DNA of 33,696 nt from Neobacillus soli NBRC 102451 (GCF_001591665.1 NZ_BCVI01000034.1:1-33696); one strand, 5' to 3'. Shown: positions 1-7,940, numbered from the stretch's first letter. The notes: generated from the letters alone by a model not told the origin. A program made the numbers and translations.

Positions 1-4
1 CTTT

Positions 5-280
5 TTACCGCTCGCAGGCGATTCCGTCTTTATCACGATCTCTTCCTTTATTAGCATCGTAAAGTGCCTTTGAAACAAAGGGCTTATATTTCGTTTTTCC
101 ACCTTTGTTTTTCGTTTTGGCTGTACGGGCAACGCCGCCCTTGTACACCTTATTCAAATCCTTACAGTTTTTAAACTTGACGATTTTTGTCTTTGCCTCG
201 ACAACATGGCTGGAACTTGGACCATAAGAGATCCCAAGAACTAATCCTAAAGCTAACAAGATAGTAAGAAAACGTTTCAA
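5..280 (-). CDS. Secreted excalibur calcium-binding domain protein
   Basis: Small exported protein of 91 residues. It has a Lys/Arg start, a hydrophobic signal segment (about residues 4-20) and a C-terminal excalibur domain that ends in the EF-hand-like motif DRDKDGIAC (Asp-x-Asp-x-Asp-Gly then Cys). Excalibur domains are extracellular Ca-binding modules of Firmicutes, often attached to nucleases or cell-surface proteins; here the domain stands alone. I prefer the TTG start at 280, because AAAAGGGGG lies 8 nt upstream and it gives a normal signal peptide. An ATG at 301 with AAAAGGA 6 nt upstream is also possible. Starts further upstream would run into the terminator of the neighbouring gene. 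The role is unknown beyond probable surface Ca binding. Confidence 0.8.
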   Translation of the reverse strand: MKRFLTILLALGLVLGISYGPSSSHVVEAKTKIVKFKNCKDLNKVYKGGVARTAKTKNKGGKTKYKPFVSKALYDANKGRDRDKDGIACER

Positions 281-368
281 TGTAACTGCCCCCTTTTCCA
301 TAAAAATTCCTTTTCTAATCATAATCCAATTTAATAACATTATCAATATGTAAAGATGAATAACATCC

Positions 369-405
369 AAAAAAAAGGCATCCACTGTTAGGATTGTGAA
401 TGCCC
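369..405 (-). terminator. Rho-independent terminator of the SH3b gene
   Basis: Read on the minus strand, GGCATTCAC pairs with GTGGATGCC (one mismatch) around an 11-nt loop, followed by eight T. It lies 14 nt past the stop of the SH3b gene and separates it from the excalibur gene. Confidence 0.8.
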
Positions 406-418
406 AGGGTAAGTGAGT

Positions 419-1144
419 TTATTTCTTTGTTAACCTTGATAACTCACTGAGTGTTTTTCCTTTAAAAATGGTTTTAACAGGGCCTACGTTTTTTGCATAA
501 TAGCGGGTGTACCCAAAATCATCCTTCACCTCGATACAATCTTTAAACGTACCTGCCGCGGTTTTAACCATCTTTTTTATAGAAGTAATTCGTTCCTGTC
601 CGTCCCCTTCATATCCAACATCCCACTTTTGGCCAACCTTCACTGGATATTGGATATCGGTATAATATTCGGAATCGATATAACCCGTATATAATCCTTT
701 GCTGTTTTCTCTAACAATAAAGGTTTCCTTTTTATTTGTGGAAGATGAGTAATACCAGATGTCCCAGCCATAATACTTTTTGCCTGTTGGGATTAACTTG
801 TAAGTCCCTTCGGATCCTTTATAGGTATAGACCTTGGTTTTGTCGAGTAAATAGCTGGTCCTCTTCGATGTGAATTTCAAATACGTTGTCATAACATAAG
901 CCTTTTTTGTTTTGTATTGTATTTGCGACCAGCCAGATTTTGTTTTGGAATAGACCGTGACTTTGGCCCCTTTTTTTACGGTTCCTACTTTTGGGGATTT
1001 GATAGAAGGCTTTTCTCTTACATTTAACGTTTTCGATGTGACCGTGGCAGAGGATTTAGAAGCCGCATATGTAGTTGCGTTAAAAGGAAAAAAGATAACA
1101 AGCAGCAAAGTTAATACTGTAGATAATTTAATAAAGGTTTTCAA
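419..1144 (-). CDS. Secreted bacterial SH3 (SH3b) domain protein
   Basis: Exported 241-residue protein. After a signal peptide (about 1-27, ending near TTYA) comes one SH3b domain (about 35-92), recognised by LNVREKPSIKSPKVGTVKKG and GWSQIQY. SH3b domains usually bind peptidoglycan or peptide cross-bridges. The C-terminal half (about 100-240) is Tyr/Lys rich, with a GTFKDCIEVK...YYAKNVGPVK stretch seen in uncharacterised secreted and lipoproteins of Bacillaceae. The start is TTG at 1144, with GGAGG 7 nt upstream. The ATG two codons earlier directly abuts the SD and is unlikely. A cell-wall associated role is inferred; no enzyme motif is visible. Confidence 0.8.
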   Translation of the reverse strand: MKTFIKLSTVLTLLLVIFFPFNATTYAASKSSATVTSKTLNVREKPSIKSPKVGTVKKGAKVTVYSKTKSGWSQIQYKTKKAYVMTTYLKFTSKRTSYLLDKTKVYTYKGSEGTYKLIPTGKKYYGWDIWYYSSSTNKKETFIVRENSKGLYTGYIDSEYYTDIQYPVKVGQKWDVGYEGDGQERITSIKKMVKTAAGTFKDCIEVKDDFGYTRYYAKNVGPVKTIFKGKTLSELSRLTKK

Positions 1145-1168
1145 TACCATCCCTCCGTTTCTATTTCT

Positions 1169-1196
1169 ATTGTAAGGAAAGGGAGCTTGTTGATAA
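1169..1196 (-). promoter_or_regulatory. Putative sigma-A promoter of the SH3b gene
   Basis: On the minus strand TTATCA and TACAAT are separated by 16 nt and lie about 25 nt upstream of the start codon. The -10 matches 5 of 6 and the -35 4 of 6 consensus bases. Confidence 0.4.
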
Positions 1197-1369
1197 ACGA
1201 ATACTTAAACAAAAATATAGACAATTCCGGGCCGGCGGGTGTCGGAATATGTATAAATATGGAAAATATAATTGTGTTCCATAACAAAACACCAATAGTG
1301 TAACAAGTTTCGTTTCAATAGCATCTTAATAGATTCATTATTTCGACTTATTTGTAAGCAATAAAGTCA

Positions 1370-1398
1370 TTTACCTTGAGCGTGAATTTGGGTATGAT
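1370..1398 (+). promoter_or_regulatory. Putative sigma-A promoter of the DAACS symporter
   Basis: TTTACC, a 17-nt spacer, then TATGAT. This would give a leader of about 190 nt before the TTG start at 1599. Confidence 0.45.
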
Positions 1399-1404
1399 GT
1401 CAGG

Positions 1405-1598
1405 TGGAATCTATCTTTGTATGGAAAAGGGGCGGAGTTCCGCAAAAGTGATTTGGTTTTTTCCAGTTCAAGCGAAAAATATACATTTTTCACAATGAAT
1501 TAGAAAAAGCTTAGCTTCGCTCACACCGCCTCTATTAGGTGACGAAGGCTAGTTCTCTGAATTTATCTTTATGGTAGTTGGTGGTGTGGAGCACCATA
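1405..1598 (+). promoter_or_regulatory. Long structured 5' leader of the symporter gene
   Basis: Three inverted repeats follow each other. TGGAAAA (1422-1428) pairs with TTTTCCA (1459-1465) and encloses GCGG/CCGC. TAGCTTCG (1512-1519) pairs with CGAAGGCTA (1543-1551, one bulge). The 6-bp hairpin TGGTGT-GGA-GCACCA (1582-1596) contains the GGAG ribosome binding site. I match it to no known riboswitch. The rest of the gap from 1197 to 1369 is AT-rich with no feature I can support. Confidence 0.35.
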
Positions 1599-2903
1599 TT
1601 GGTTTTGAATAAAGTTGAAAGGCTGTGGAATCCTTTGAAATTATTTTTTAAAAATTATCAATTTACCCTTATTCTCCTTTCCTCCATTGTCATTGGCGGA
1701 GCGGCTGGCTTGATCTTCGGGACAAAGACGGCAGTTGTTAAGCCGTTTGGGGATTTATTTCTCAATTTAATGTTCATGGTAATCGTGCCCTTAGTATTTT
1801 TCAGCATTGCATCAGCGATTGCGAATATGAATGGGATGAAACGGCTTGGAAAAATTATGGGCAGCATCGTGGTGGTTTTCCTCGTGACCGCATCTGTGGC
1901 AGCAATCCTTGGACTTATCGGTGCCTCCATTATTCATCCGATTGAAAACGCCGATATTGCCTCAATCAAAGAGGTAATGAACCATTCCACCGTGGAGACC
2001 GATGCCGAGAAATTATCGTTTCTAGATCATTTGGTCGCAACCTTCACGGTACCGGATTTCAATTTATTGCTGTCAAGAAGTAATATGCTCCAGTTGATTG
2101 TCTTCTCGGTTCTGTTTGGAATTTCGACAGCAATGGTTGGCGAAAAAGCGAAACCCGTTACCGACTTTTTATCATCAGCAACGGCTGTTATCATGAAAAT
2201 GGTCAGCATCATCATGTATTATGCCCCAATTGGGCTGGGCTGTTATTTTGCCGCGGTCATTGGCGAACTGGGCCCGCAGATTTTAGAAGGATACGCCCGC
2301 TCGTTTATGCTGTACCTGATTCTTGCTTTGATTTATTATTTTGGCTTCTTCACCCTTTACGCCTACATCGCCGGCGGCAAGGCCGGGGTCAAGCTTTTTT
2401 GGAAAAATGCCATCACGCCATCGGTCACAGCGATTGCGACTTGTTCAAGTGCCGCATGTATTCCTGTCAACCTTGCGACCGTTAGAAAAATGGGTGTGCC
2501 AAAGGATATCGCTGAAACGATTATTCCGCTTGGTGCAAACACACATAAAGATGGTTCCGTCTTCGGCGGCGTGCTGAAAATCGTCTTCCTGTTTGCGTTA
2601 TTCGGAAAGGATTTAACAAGCATTTCCAATCTATTAAGCGTTCTAGCTGTCGCCTTTTTAGTTGGCGCGGTGATGGGAGCGATTCCCGGCGGCGGGATGA
2701 TCGGCGAAATGCTGATTATTAGCGTCTACGGATTCCCGCCGGAAACCCTACCGATTATCGCCGTCATCAGCACAATCATTGATGCCCCAGCGACCCTGCT
2801 CAATTCAACTGGGAATACCGTTTGCGCTATGTTGGTGACACGATTGGTTGAGGGAAAAAACTGGATTAGTAAAACCTTTAAAAGCGGCGAAGAAGTCGCA
2901 TAG
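1599..2903 (+). CDS. Dicarboxylate/amino acid:cation symporter (DAACS family)
   Basis: Polytopic membrane carrier of 434 residues, the normal length for GltP/DctA/SstT-type secondary transporters that import acidic amino acids or C4-dicarboxylates with H+ or Na+. The N-terminal helix pattern, the Ser/Thr-rich re-entrant loop (ATCSSAACIP) and the late helices (NSTGNTVCAMLV) fit the family. The usual NMDGT substrate/cation motif is replaced by HKDGS in IPLGANTHKDGSVFGG, so substrate specificity may differ. The start is TTG 1599, with GGAG 7 nt upstream; an in-frame TTG at 1578 has no SD. The gene is monocistronic, with a promoter near 1370-1398 and a terminator at 2925-2956. Confidence 0.88.
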   Translation: MVLNKVERLWNPLKLFFKNYQFTLILLSSIVIGGAAGLIFGTKTAVVKPFGDLFLNLMFMVIVPLVFFSIASAIANMNGMKRLGKIMGSIVVVFLVTASVAAILGLIGASIIHPIENADIASIKEVMNHSTVETDAEKLSFLDHLVATFTVPDFNLLLSRSNMLQLIVFSVLFGISTAMVGEKAKPVTDFLSSATAVIMKMVSIIMYYAPIGLGCYFAAVIGELGPQILEGYARSFMLYLILALIYYFGFFTLYAYIAGGKAGVKLFWKNAITPSVTAIATCSSAACIPVNLATVRKMGVPKDIAETIIPLGANTHKDGSVFGGVLKIVFLFALFGKDLTSISNLLSVLAVAFLVGAVMGAIPGGGMIGEMLIISVYGFPPETLPIIAVISTIIDAPATLLNSTGNTVCAMLVTRLVEGKNWISKTFKSGEEVA

Positions 2904-2915
2904 GTGCCTGACACT
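2903..2915 (-). repeat. REP-like head E1 (one mismatch, solitary)
   Basis: GGTGCCTGACACT is the reverse complement of the window-wide 13-mer GGTGTCAGGCACC with one mismatch. Its first base is the last base of the symporter stop codon TAG. No second hairpin follows; the symporter terminator comes next. Confidence 0.7.
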
Positions 2916-2924
2916 ATACTAATT

Positions 2925-2956
2925 GTCCTCATGAATCCTCATGAGGGCATTTTTTT
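2925..2956 (+). terminator. Terminator of the DAACS symporter
   Basis: GTCCTCATGA, loop ATCC, TCATGAGGGC (10 bp with one G-T wobble), followed by seven T. Confidence 0.85.
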
Positions 2957-2967
2957 AAAATGGTAGT

Positions 2968-2996
2968 TTGATGGTTACCATGTTTTGGGTTAAGAT
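2968..2996 (+). promoter_or_regulatory. Putative sigma-A promoter of the EAL gene
   Basis: TTGATG, a 17-nt spacer, then TAAGAT, about 44 nt upstream of the ATG at 3040. Confidence 0.45.
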
Positions 2997-3039
2997 TTAA
3001 GGAAGAAAAGTATTTTTCTAACTAAACGAGGTGTTCATA

Positions 3040-4347
3040 ATGGAAAATGAAAATACCGAAAAAATCCGTAACAAGGCTGGATTATCAAATAGCGAAATAC
3101 TAAGTGAACGCCTCAATTTAACTTTAGCTTTTAGTAAAAGATTTCAAATGTCAACAGCCGTTTGTTACCTGCGATTATATTTTCCACTTGAGCTATCCCA
3201 AACTAATGATGATGAACTCGAACCTGCCCTTAGCAGAAAAATAGTCGCGAGATTAAAACATGTCCTTAGAGATATTGATACAGTTGCAAGAATAAATAGA
3301 ACAGATTTTGTCCTACTAATAGCGGATATTACTGAGCACGATTGTCAAGTCATCTGTGAGCGGATTATTCGCTCGATTTCTGCTACGTTTACGATTGATT
3401 TTCATCATTTTTCAGTGCCCAGTAATATCGGAATTTGTATGTATCCCTATGGATCTGAAGAACCACATGAACTGAAATCCATAGCCAAAGCACAAATGTA
3501 TGTAGCAGAAGCGCTTGGGGAAAATCACTTCTCGTTTTATAATGGGGAGTTAAATAAGAGCGCCTACCGAAAAGTGTTAATTGAAAATAATCTTCCCTAT
3601 GCACTGAAGAAAGGCCAGCTTTTTGTTCAGTACCAGCCACAGTATTGCTTGAGGCAAAGGAAGATAGTGGGGGCAGAAGCCTTAATTCGCTGGAATCACC
3701 CCAGCTTGGGTGAAATTCCTCCAGCTGAATTTATTCATTACGCCGATAATGCTGGCATGTTGAATCATCTTTTTTTCTGGGTTTTCGGAGAGGTTTGTCA
3801 AACGATTGCTAATGAGAAGAACCGGAAGTTAAAATATTCAATCAACTTGTCCGTGAATCAACTCTTATTGGAATATCTTTTAGAGGAAATCGCCAATATT
3901 TTAAAGCGATATACGCTATCGCCGGCGCAAATTACGTTGGAAATCACTGAAAATGTTGAGATTTATTCGGTTAAAAAGGTGAATGAGCGATTACATTGTT
4001 TAAAAGAGATGGGTTTCACAATCGCTTTGGATGATTTTGGAAATGGCTATTTCTCGTTTTCAGACTTTATTAAATTACCGCTTGATTTTATTAAGCTAGA
4101 TCGAGATTTTGTGATTAGTTTAATGAAAAATAAACAACATCAAAGCGTCATTTCGCCAATTATTACTATGGCCCATAATCTGGGGATGCAGGTGGTCATT
4201 GAAGGAATTGAGGACAAGACTCAGTTTACGGAATGGCTTTTGCTGGACTGTGATATTATTCAGGGATACTTTATCGGTAAACCAATATCGTTCGCTGAGC
4301 TTATTGATTCCATTGGCGAAATCGAGGAAAGAGTTGGAGCGGTTTGA
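3040..4347 (+). CDS. c-di-GMP phosphodiesterase: degenerate GGDEF plus intact EAL domain
   Basis: Cytoplasmic 435-residue protein without membrane segments. Residues 20-170 have the diguanylate cyclase fold pattern, but the GGDEF signature is replaced by RINRTDF (84-90), so cyclase activity is not expected; the domain could still sense GTP or dimerise. Residues 185-430 form an EAL domain with all the catalytic positions I can check: E213 in EALIR, N269, E301 in EITE, D331-D332 in DDFGNGY, K352, E388 in VIEGIE and Q408 in QGY. It should therefore hydrolyse c-di-GMP to pGpG. The start is ATG 3040 with GAGGTG upstream; an in-frame GTG at 3031 overlaps that SD. The yitT-like gene follows 14 nt later, probably in one transcript. 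A c-di-GMP riboswitch lies near 25.7 kb. Confidence 0.9.
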   Translation: MENENTEKIRNKAGLSNSEILSERLNLTLAFSKRFQMSTAVCYLRLYFPLELSQTNDDELEPALSRKIVARLKHVLRDIDTVARINRTDFVLLIADITEHDCQVICERIIRSISATFTIDFHHFSVPSNIGICMYPYGSEEPHELKSIAKAQMYVAEALGENHFSFYNGELNKSAYRKVLIENNLPYALKKGQLFVQYQPQYCLRQRKIVGAEALIRWNHPSLGEIPPAEFIHYADNAGMLNHLFFWVFGEVCQTIANEKNRKLKYSINLSVNQLLLEYLLEEIANILKRYTLSPAQITLEITENVEIYSVKKVNERLHCLKEMGFTIALDDFGNGYFSFSDFIKLPLDFIKLDRDFVISLMKNKQHQSVISPIITMAHNLGMQVVIEGIEDKTQFTEWLLLDCDIIQGYFIGKPISFAELIDSIGEIEERVGAV

Positions 4348-4361
4348 AGGAAGGAGTTTTT

Positions 4362-5195
4362 ATGAAAAAGACATGGAAGGATATTCTATTAATAGTAATC
4401 GGTTCACTGATCTTTGCTGTGGGTGTTAATTATTTTACGATACCAAACCGGCTCTCAGAAGGCGGTGTTTTGGGGATTACCATTATTACCTACTATTTGT
4501 TTCATTGGTCCCCGGGTATGGTCAACCTAGTTTTAAATTTGGCGCTCCTAGCGGTTGGTTATAAATTTTTTGAAAAAAGAACCTTTGTTTACACACTGGT
4601 TACGATTGCCGCGAGCTCTGGTTTTTTATTTTTTACAGAGGATATTGGCAAACGGTTAACAGAGGATACTCTATTGGCATCCCTTTTTGCTGGATTGCTG
4701 GTTGGTGTCGGCTTGGGCTTGATTTTCCGGGCTGGCGGAACCTCTGGAGGATCGACAATCCTAGCTAGGCTGGCTAATCAATTATTAGGTTGGAGTATTG
4801 CGAAGGCCATGCTCATTATTGACGTAGCCGTCGTGGCCGGTTCCGTTTTTATCATTGGCTTGGAAAAAGCGATGTATACCTTGCTGATTGTTTACATTGG
4901 GGCGAAAGCCATCGATTTCATTGTTGCGGGACTGGACGAACGGGTCGCGGTTTTGATCATTTCCAATTCGCCCGAGTTAGTCCTCGATGGCATCACCCGT
5001 AAAATGTCCCGTGGTTTGACGGTATTGGACGGGCGCGGCGGCTACACCGGGCAGAACAAAGACGTGTTATACCTTGTCATCAATAAACAGGAAATCGTCC
5101 AACTGAAAAATATCATCAACGGAATCGACGAAAATGCCTACGTCACAATCCATAATGTCCATGAGATGATGGGGAAAGGATACAAGGCAGGTTAG
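4362..5195 (+). CDS. YitT family membrane protein (DUF161/DUF2179)
   Basis: 277-residue protein with five to six hydrophobic helices in the first two thirds (including the Gly-rich FRAGGTSGGSTILARL) and a soluble C-terminal DUF2179 domain (about 195-277, KMSRGLTVLDGRGGYTG). This is the standard layout of the YitT/YpjC/YqfU family of Bacillus, whose substrate is not established. The start is ATG 4362 behind AAGGAAGGAG. It follows the EAL gene closely and is probably cotranscribed. No ordinary terminator is seen; the inverted REP pair E2 fills the 68 bp before the convergent oxidoreductase gene. Confidence 0.88.
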   Translation: MKKTWKDILLIVIGSLIFAVGVNYFTIPNRLSEGGVLGITIITYYLFHWSPGMVNLVLNLALLAVGYKFFEKRTFVYTLVTIAASSGFLFFTEDIGKRLTEDTLLASLFAGLLVGVGLGLIFRAGGTSGGSTILARLANQLLGWSIAKAMLIIDVAVVAGSVFIIGLEKAMYTLLIVYIGAKAIDFIVAGLDERVAVLIISNSPELVLDGITRKMSRGLTVLDGRGGYTGQNKDVLYLVINKQEIVQLKNIINGIDENAYVTIHNVHEMMGKGYKAG

Positions 5196-5196
5196 T

Positions 5197-5261
5197 TGGT
5201 GCCTTTGAGTTGGTGCCTGACACCACGCGTGGACAAATGTCTTTTTGTGGTGTCAGGCACC
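5197..5261. repeat. REP-like element E2: inverted pair of heads
   Basis: A reversed head (5212-5224) and a forward head (5249-5261) flank CGCGTGGACAAATGTC, which is part of the second hairpin. A partial copy TTGGTGCCT precedes the left head. The pair fills the gap between two convergent genes, starting within 17 nt of one stop and ending 2 nt from the other, and resembles the paired (BIME-like) REPs of enterobacteria. Confidence 0.85.
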
Positions 5262-5263
5262 GC

Positions 5264-7291
5264 CTATATTTTCCCCACGCTCACTCGCCCGGAAAAGAAG
5301 ACGGCTCCGCCGCCCATATCGGCGATGCGGTCGGGGGTAAGGTTGTTAACGTTCTGCTTTGTACTTTCTGAATCTACCCAAAGTCCCTGGGTAGCAACTA
5401 CTCCTGGCAGGACATTTTCGCCTAAGGATACCTTTAGCTCACATTCCCCGCGCCCGTTCCAAACGCGGACAATTTCACCATCATCAATGCCTGCCTTAGC
5501 CGCATCCTTTTGATTCATATGCAAGCGTGGCTCCTTTTCCAAACTGATGTGCCTTTGGTTGTTGGAAAAAGTAGAGTTTAAGAAATGATGATTAGGCCCC
5601 GGGACAAATTGATAGGGATGATTGCCATCATTCACTAAAGGAACATACGTTGGCAATGGGGGATACCCATCCGCTTTCATCTGCTCTGAAAATAGTTCGA
5701 TTTTTCCGCTGGGGGTCGGCAGTTTTCCTGGGAACAATGGTTTCACCTTGGCCTTCAAATAGTGCTGCTCCACCAGGGCATCGTAATGAATCCCTTCCAA
5801 ATAAGGATTGCGCGGGTTATCAAGCGCCCCGGCAATCATCTCTGCTTCTGTTTCCATTAAAGGTAAATCCTCAAAACCCATCCCTTTTGCAAGCAGCCGA
5901 AAAACGTCAACATTTGATTTTGACTCTCCATATGGTTCGATGACTGGCCGCTGAAGTTGAAGATAATGATGCCAGTACGATGTATAAAAGTCTGTATTTT
6001 CAAAGGAAGATGTGGCCGGTAAGACAATATCCGCGTACTTGGCTGTTTCGGTTAAAAATAACTCGTGGACGACAAGGAATAAATCTTCGCGCGCTAAACC
6101 TGTTCTGACTTTATTGCTTTCAGGTGCAACCACTGCAGGGTTCGAGCCGTACACGTAGAGTGATTTTACGGGTGGGTCTAGCGTTAGTAATGCTTCGCCG
6201 ATTAGATTCATATTAATCACACGTGTGTGTTTATTTTTCAACAAATCCGGTCGCTGCAGTCTTTCAGTATTCGGAGCCAGATAGGCCGAATTCCCTTTAA
6301 TCGCACCACCGCCTTTCACTAGCCACTGACCAGTAAGGGCAGGAAGGCAAGAAATAGTACGGACAAACATGCCGCCATTGTCGTGGTGCTGCGGCCCGTT
6401 GCCAATCCTGATAAACGAAGGAGAGGCTGTGCCATAAAGGCGGGCCAGCTTGTAAATATCCGCTACTGGTACGCCCGTGATTCCTGAAACGGTGACCGGG
6501 TCGTATTGGACGACATGCTTACGAAGCTCGTCGTGTCCAACCGTATATTTTTGTAAAAAGTCGTAGTCCGCCATGTTTTCGCTAAATAAAATATGCATCA
6601 TTCCTAGGGCAAGGGCACTATCGGTACCTGGTAAAATCGGAATAAACCAGTCTGCTAATCTACCAGTTTGATTTTTATGGACATCGATAACGATGATTTT
6701 GGCACCATTTTGCTTGCGTGCTTTTTGCGCGAGGGCAACTTGGTGCATGTTCGTGCTGGCGGCATTAATACCCCAAAAGATGAATAACTTGGAGTGGAGC
6801 GTATCTTCAGGGTCGATTCCCAGGCTGCCGCCCATCGTATATTTATAGCCGACGGATCCTGCGGATGAGCAAATGGTTCGGTCTAGCTGTGAAGCGCCTA
6901 AGCGGTTGAAGAAACGGCGGTCCATTCCTTCCGCACTAAGTCTTCCCATATTTCCATAAAAACTGTAGGGAAGAATGCTTTCCGGCCCATCTGATTGAAT
7001 AAGCTCTGTCCAACGGGAGGTAATCGTGCTTAGGGCTTCCTCCCAGCTGATGGGTGTGAACTTTCCTTCGCCTTTAGCGCCCGTGCGTTTTAGCGGATAT
7101 TTCAGACGCTTTTCATCATAAATTCGTGCCCCCATATTCCGCACTTTGCTGCAAATATGCCCTTTTGTAACCGGATGCTGGGGGTCACCATTTACTTTGG
7201 TGATTTTTCCGTTTTCTTTGTAAAGTAACAACCCGCATTGGTCAGGACAGTCCAGCGGGCAAACAGCATGAAACACACCGTTTTGTTGCAT
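5264..7291 (-). CDS. Molybdopterin-dependent oxidoreductase (YoaE-like, DMSO reductase family)
   Basis: 675-residue protein with an N-terminal [4Fe-4S] motif, C11-x3-C15-x3-C19-x27-C47, followed by the molybdopterin oxidoreductase domain (about 55-480) and a C-terminal molydopterin-dinucleotide binding domain (about 560-670, GPNHHFLNSTFSN, RLHMNQKDA). No Tat signal is visible, so it should be cytoplasmic. It resembles Bacillus subtilis YoaE and other single-subunit formate dehydrogenase-like enzymes of unknown substrate. TICSSAG near residue 140 is a candidate site for the molybdenum ligand, but I cannot say which residue ligates it. The ATG is supported by AAAGGAG 8 nt upstream. REP heads bracket the gene (E2 after the stop, E3 in the 5' leader). 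Confidence 0.88.
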   Translation of the reverse strand: MQQNGVFHAVCPLDCPDQCGLLLYKENGKITKVNGDPQHPVTKGHICSKVRNMGARIYDEKRLKYPLKRTGAKGEGKFTPISWEEALSTITSRWTELIQSDGPESILPYSFYGNMGRLSAEGMDRRFFNRLGASQLDRTICSSAGSVGYKYTMGGSLGIDPEDTLHSKLFIFWGINAASTNMHQVALAQKARKQNGAKIIVIDVHKNQTGRLADWFIPILPGTDSALALGMMHILFSENMADYDFLQKYTVGHDELRKHVVQYDPVTVSGITGVPVADIYKLARLYGTASPSFIRIGNGPQHHDNGGMFVRTISCLPALTGQWLVKGGGAIKGNSAYLAPNTERLQRPDLLKNKHTRVINMNLIGEALLTLDPPVKSLYVYGSNPAVVAPESNKVRTGLAREDLFLVVHELFLTETAKYADIVLPATSSFENTDFYTSYWHHYLQLQRPVIEPYGESKSNVDVFRLLAKGMGFEDLPLMETEAEMIAGALDNPRNPYLEGIHYDALVEQHYLKAKVKPLFPGKLPTPSGKIELFSEQMKADGYPPLPTYVPLVNDGNHPYQFVPGPNHHFLNSTFSNNQRHISLEKEPRLHMNQKDAAKAGIDDGEIVRVWNGRGECELKVSLGENVLPGVVATQGLWVDSESTKQNVNNLTPDRIADMGGGAVFFSGRVSVGKI

Positions 7292-7310
7292 AGTGGTATC
7301 TCCTTTCTTT

Positions 7311-7325
7311 TGGTGTCAGGCACCA
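7311..7325 (+). repeat. REP-like head E3 (solitary)
   Basis: TGGTGTCAGGCACCA, an exact head without the second hairpin. It ends the 5' leader of the divergent oxidoreductase gene, only 4-6 nt from that gene's SD. Confidence 0.8.
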
Positions 7326-7564
7326 CCTAATTATTGATTTTCCGTAAAAGTATTTTATGAAATATTGTTGGTTTTTAAAAGTTAGGTAGTTGTTGTTTAT
7401 TAGTATAATGGAAGAAACGCTCTTGTGCCAGGAAGCACCTGGGGAATTAGAAATTGACCTGGGGTGCATTAATCAGGGTTCAACTTTGTAGGGTGATGGA
7501 TTCTGACTGATTAAAATGATTCTTGTACACTATCATACATAGTCAGTTAAGGAGTGATAAAACA

Positions 7565-7828
7565 ATGGAGCAGATGGTTTCATTTTTTGGGTATTTTGCG
7601 GCAATTCTAACCACACTTTCTTTCCTTCCGCAGGCGATAAAAACAATCAAGGAGAAAAACACGGAGGGAATCTCTTTAATGATGTACAGCCTGTTCACTG
7701 CAGGAGTATTAATGTGGCTGATTTATGGACTATTTATCAAAGATATTCCAATCATTGTTGCAAACCTTATTACCTTTATACTGGCGGTAACTATATTGGT
7801 TTTTAAGGTAAGGGATAGTCAAGGGTGA
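7565..7828 (+). CDS. SemiSWEET family sugar transporter
   Basis: 87-residue membrane protein with three predicted helices and the PQ-loop signature SFLPQAIKTIKEKNTEGISL. This matches bacterial SemiSWEETs, which dimerise to form one sugar path across the membrane. The conserved Pro-Gln of helix 1 and the Trp/Asn positions of helices 2-3 (MWLIYG, VANLITF) are present. The start is ATG 7565 with AAGGAG upstream; the in-frame extension to 7523 lacks an SD. The substrate cannot be read from sequence. The gene is monocistronic, with a terminator right behind it. Confidence 0.85.
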   Translation: MEQMVSFFGYFAAILTTLSFLPQAIKTIKEKNTEGISLMMYSLFTAGVLMWLIYGLFIKDIPIIVANLITFILAVTILVFKVRDSQG

Positions 7829-7837
7829 AAATAAATG

Positions 7838-7871
7838 TGACCGCTCTCCAACTGGAAAGAGGTCATTTTTT
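7838..7871 (+). terminator. Terminator of the SemiSWEET gene
   Basis: TGACC...GGTCA with inner CTCT/AGAG pairing around CCAACTGG, followed by T6. Confidence 0.75.
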
Positions 7872-7892
7872 ATGATTCTAATGGTGGTAAGG

Positions 7893-7922
7893 TTGACAGT
7901 TGGAACATCGGTTTGTTACAAT
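7893..7922 (+). promoter_or_regulatory. Sigma-A promoter of the dioxygenase gene
   Basis: A perfect -35 TTGACA, an 18-nt spacer, then TACAAT. The operator begins on the next base. Confidence 0.8.
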
Positions 7923-7940
7923 TATCTCGAATTCGAGATA
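7923..7940 (+). promoter_or_regulatory. MhqR-type operator
   Basis: TATCTCGAATTCGAGATA is a perfect 18-bp palindrome that matches the MhqR (MarR/DUF24-like repressor) box I recall for Bacillus subtilis, the consensus tATCTcgaAtTCgAGATa. It lies immediately downstream of the -10 and covers the expected transcription start, a classic repressor position. This predicts induction by quinones and catechols. Confidence 0.85.

Noticed and set aside
1571..1612. 13-codon ORF (ATG 1571) as a leader peptide of the symporter
   Set aside because: It has no Shine-Dalgarno site and no tell-tale codon run; the structured leader is the simpler reading.
7420..7445. GTGCCAGGAAGCACC as a further REP head
   Set aside because: The stem differs from the head and has a different loop; similarity is too weak to count it.
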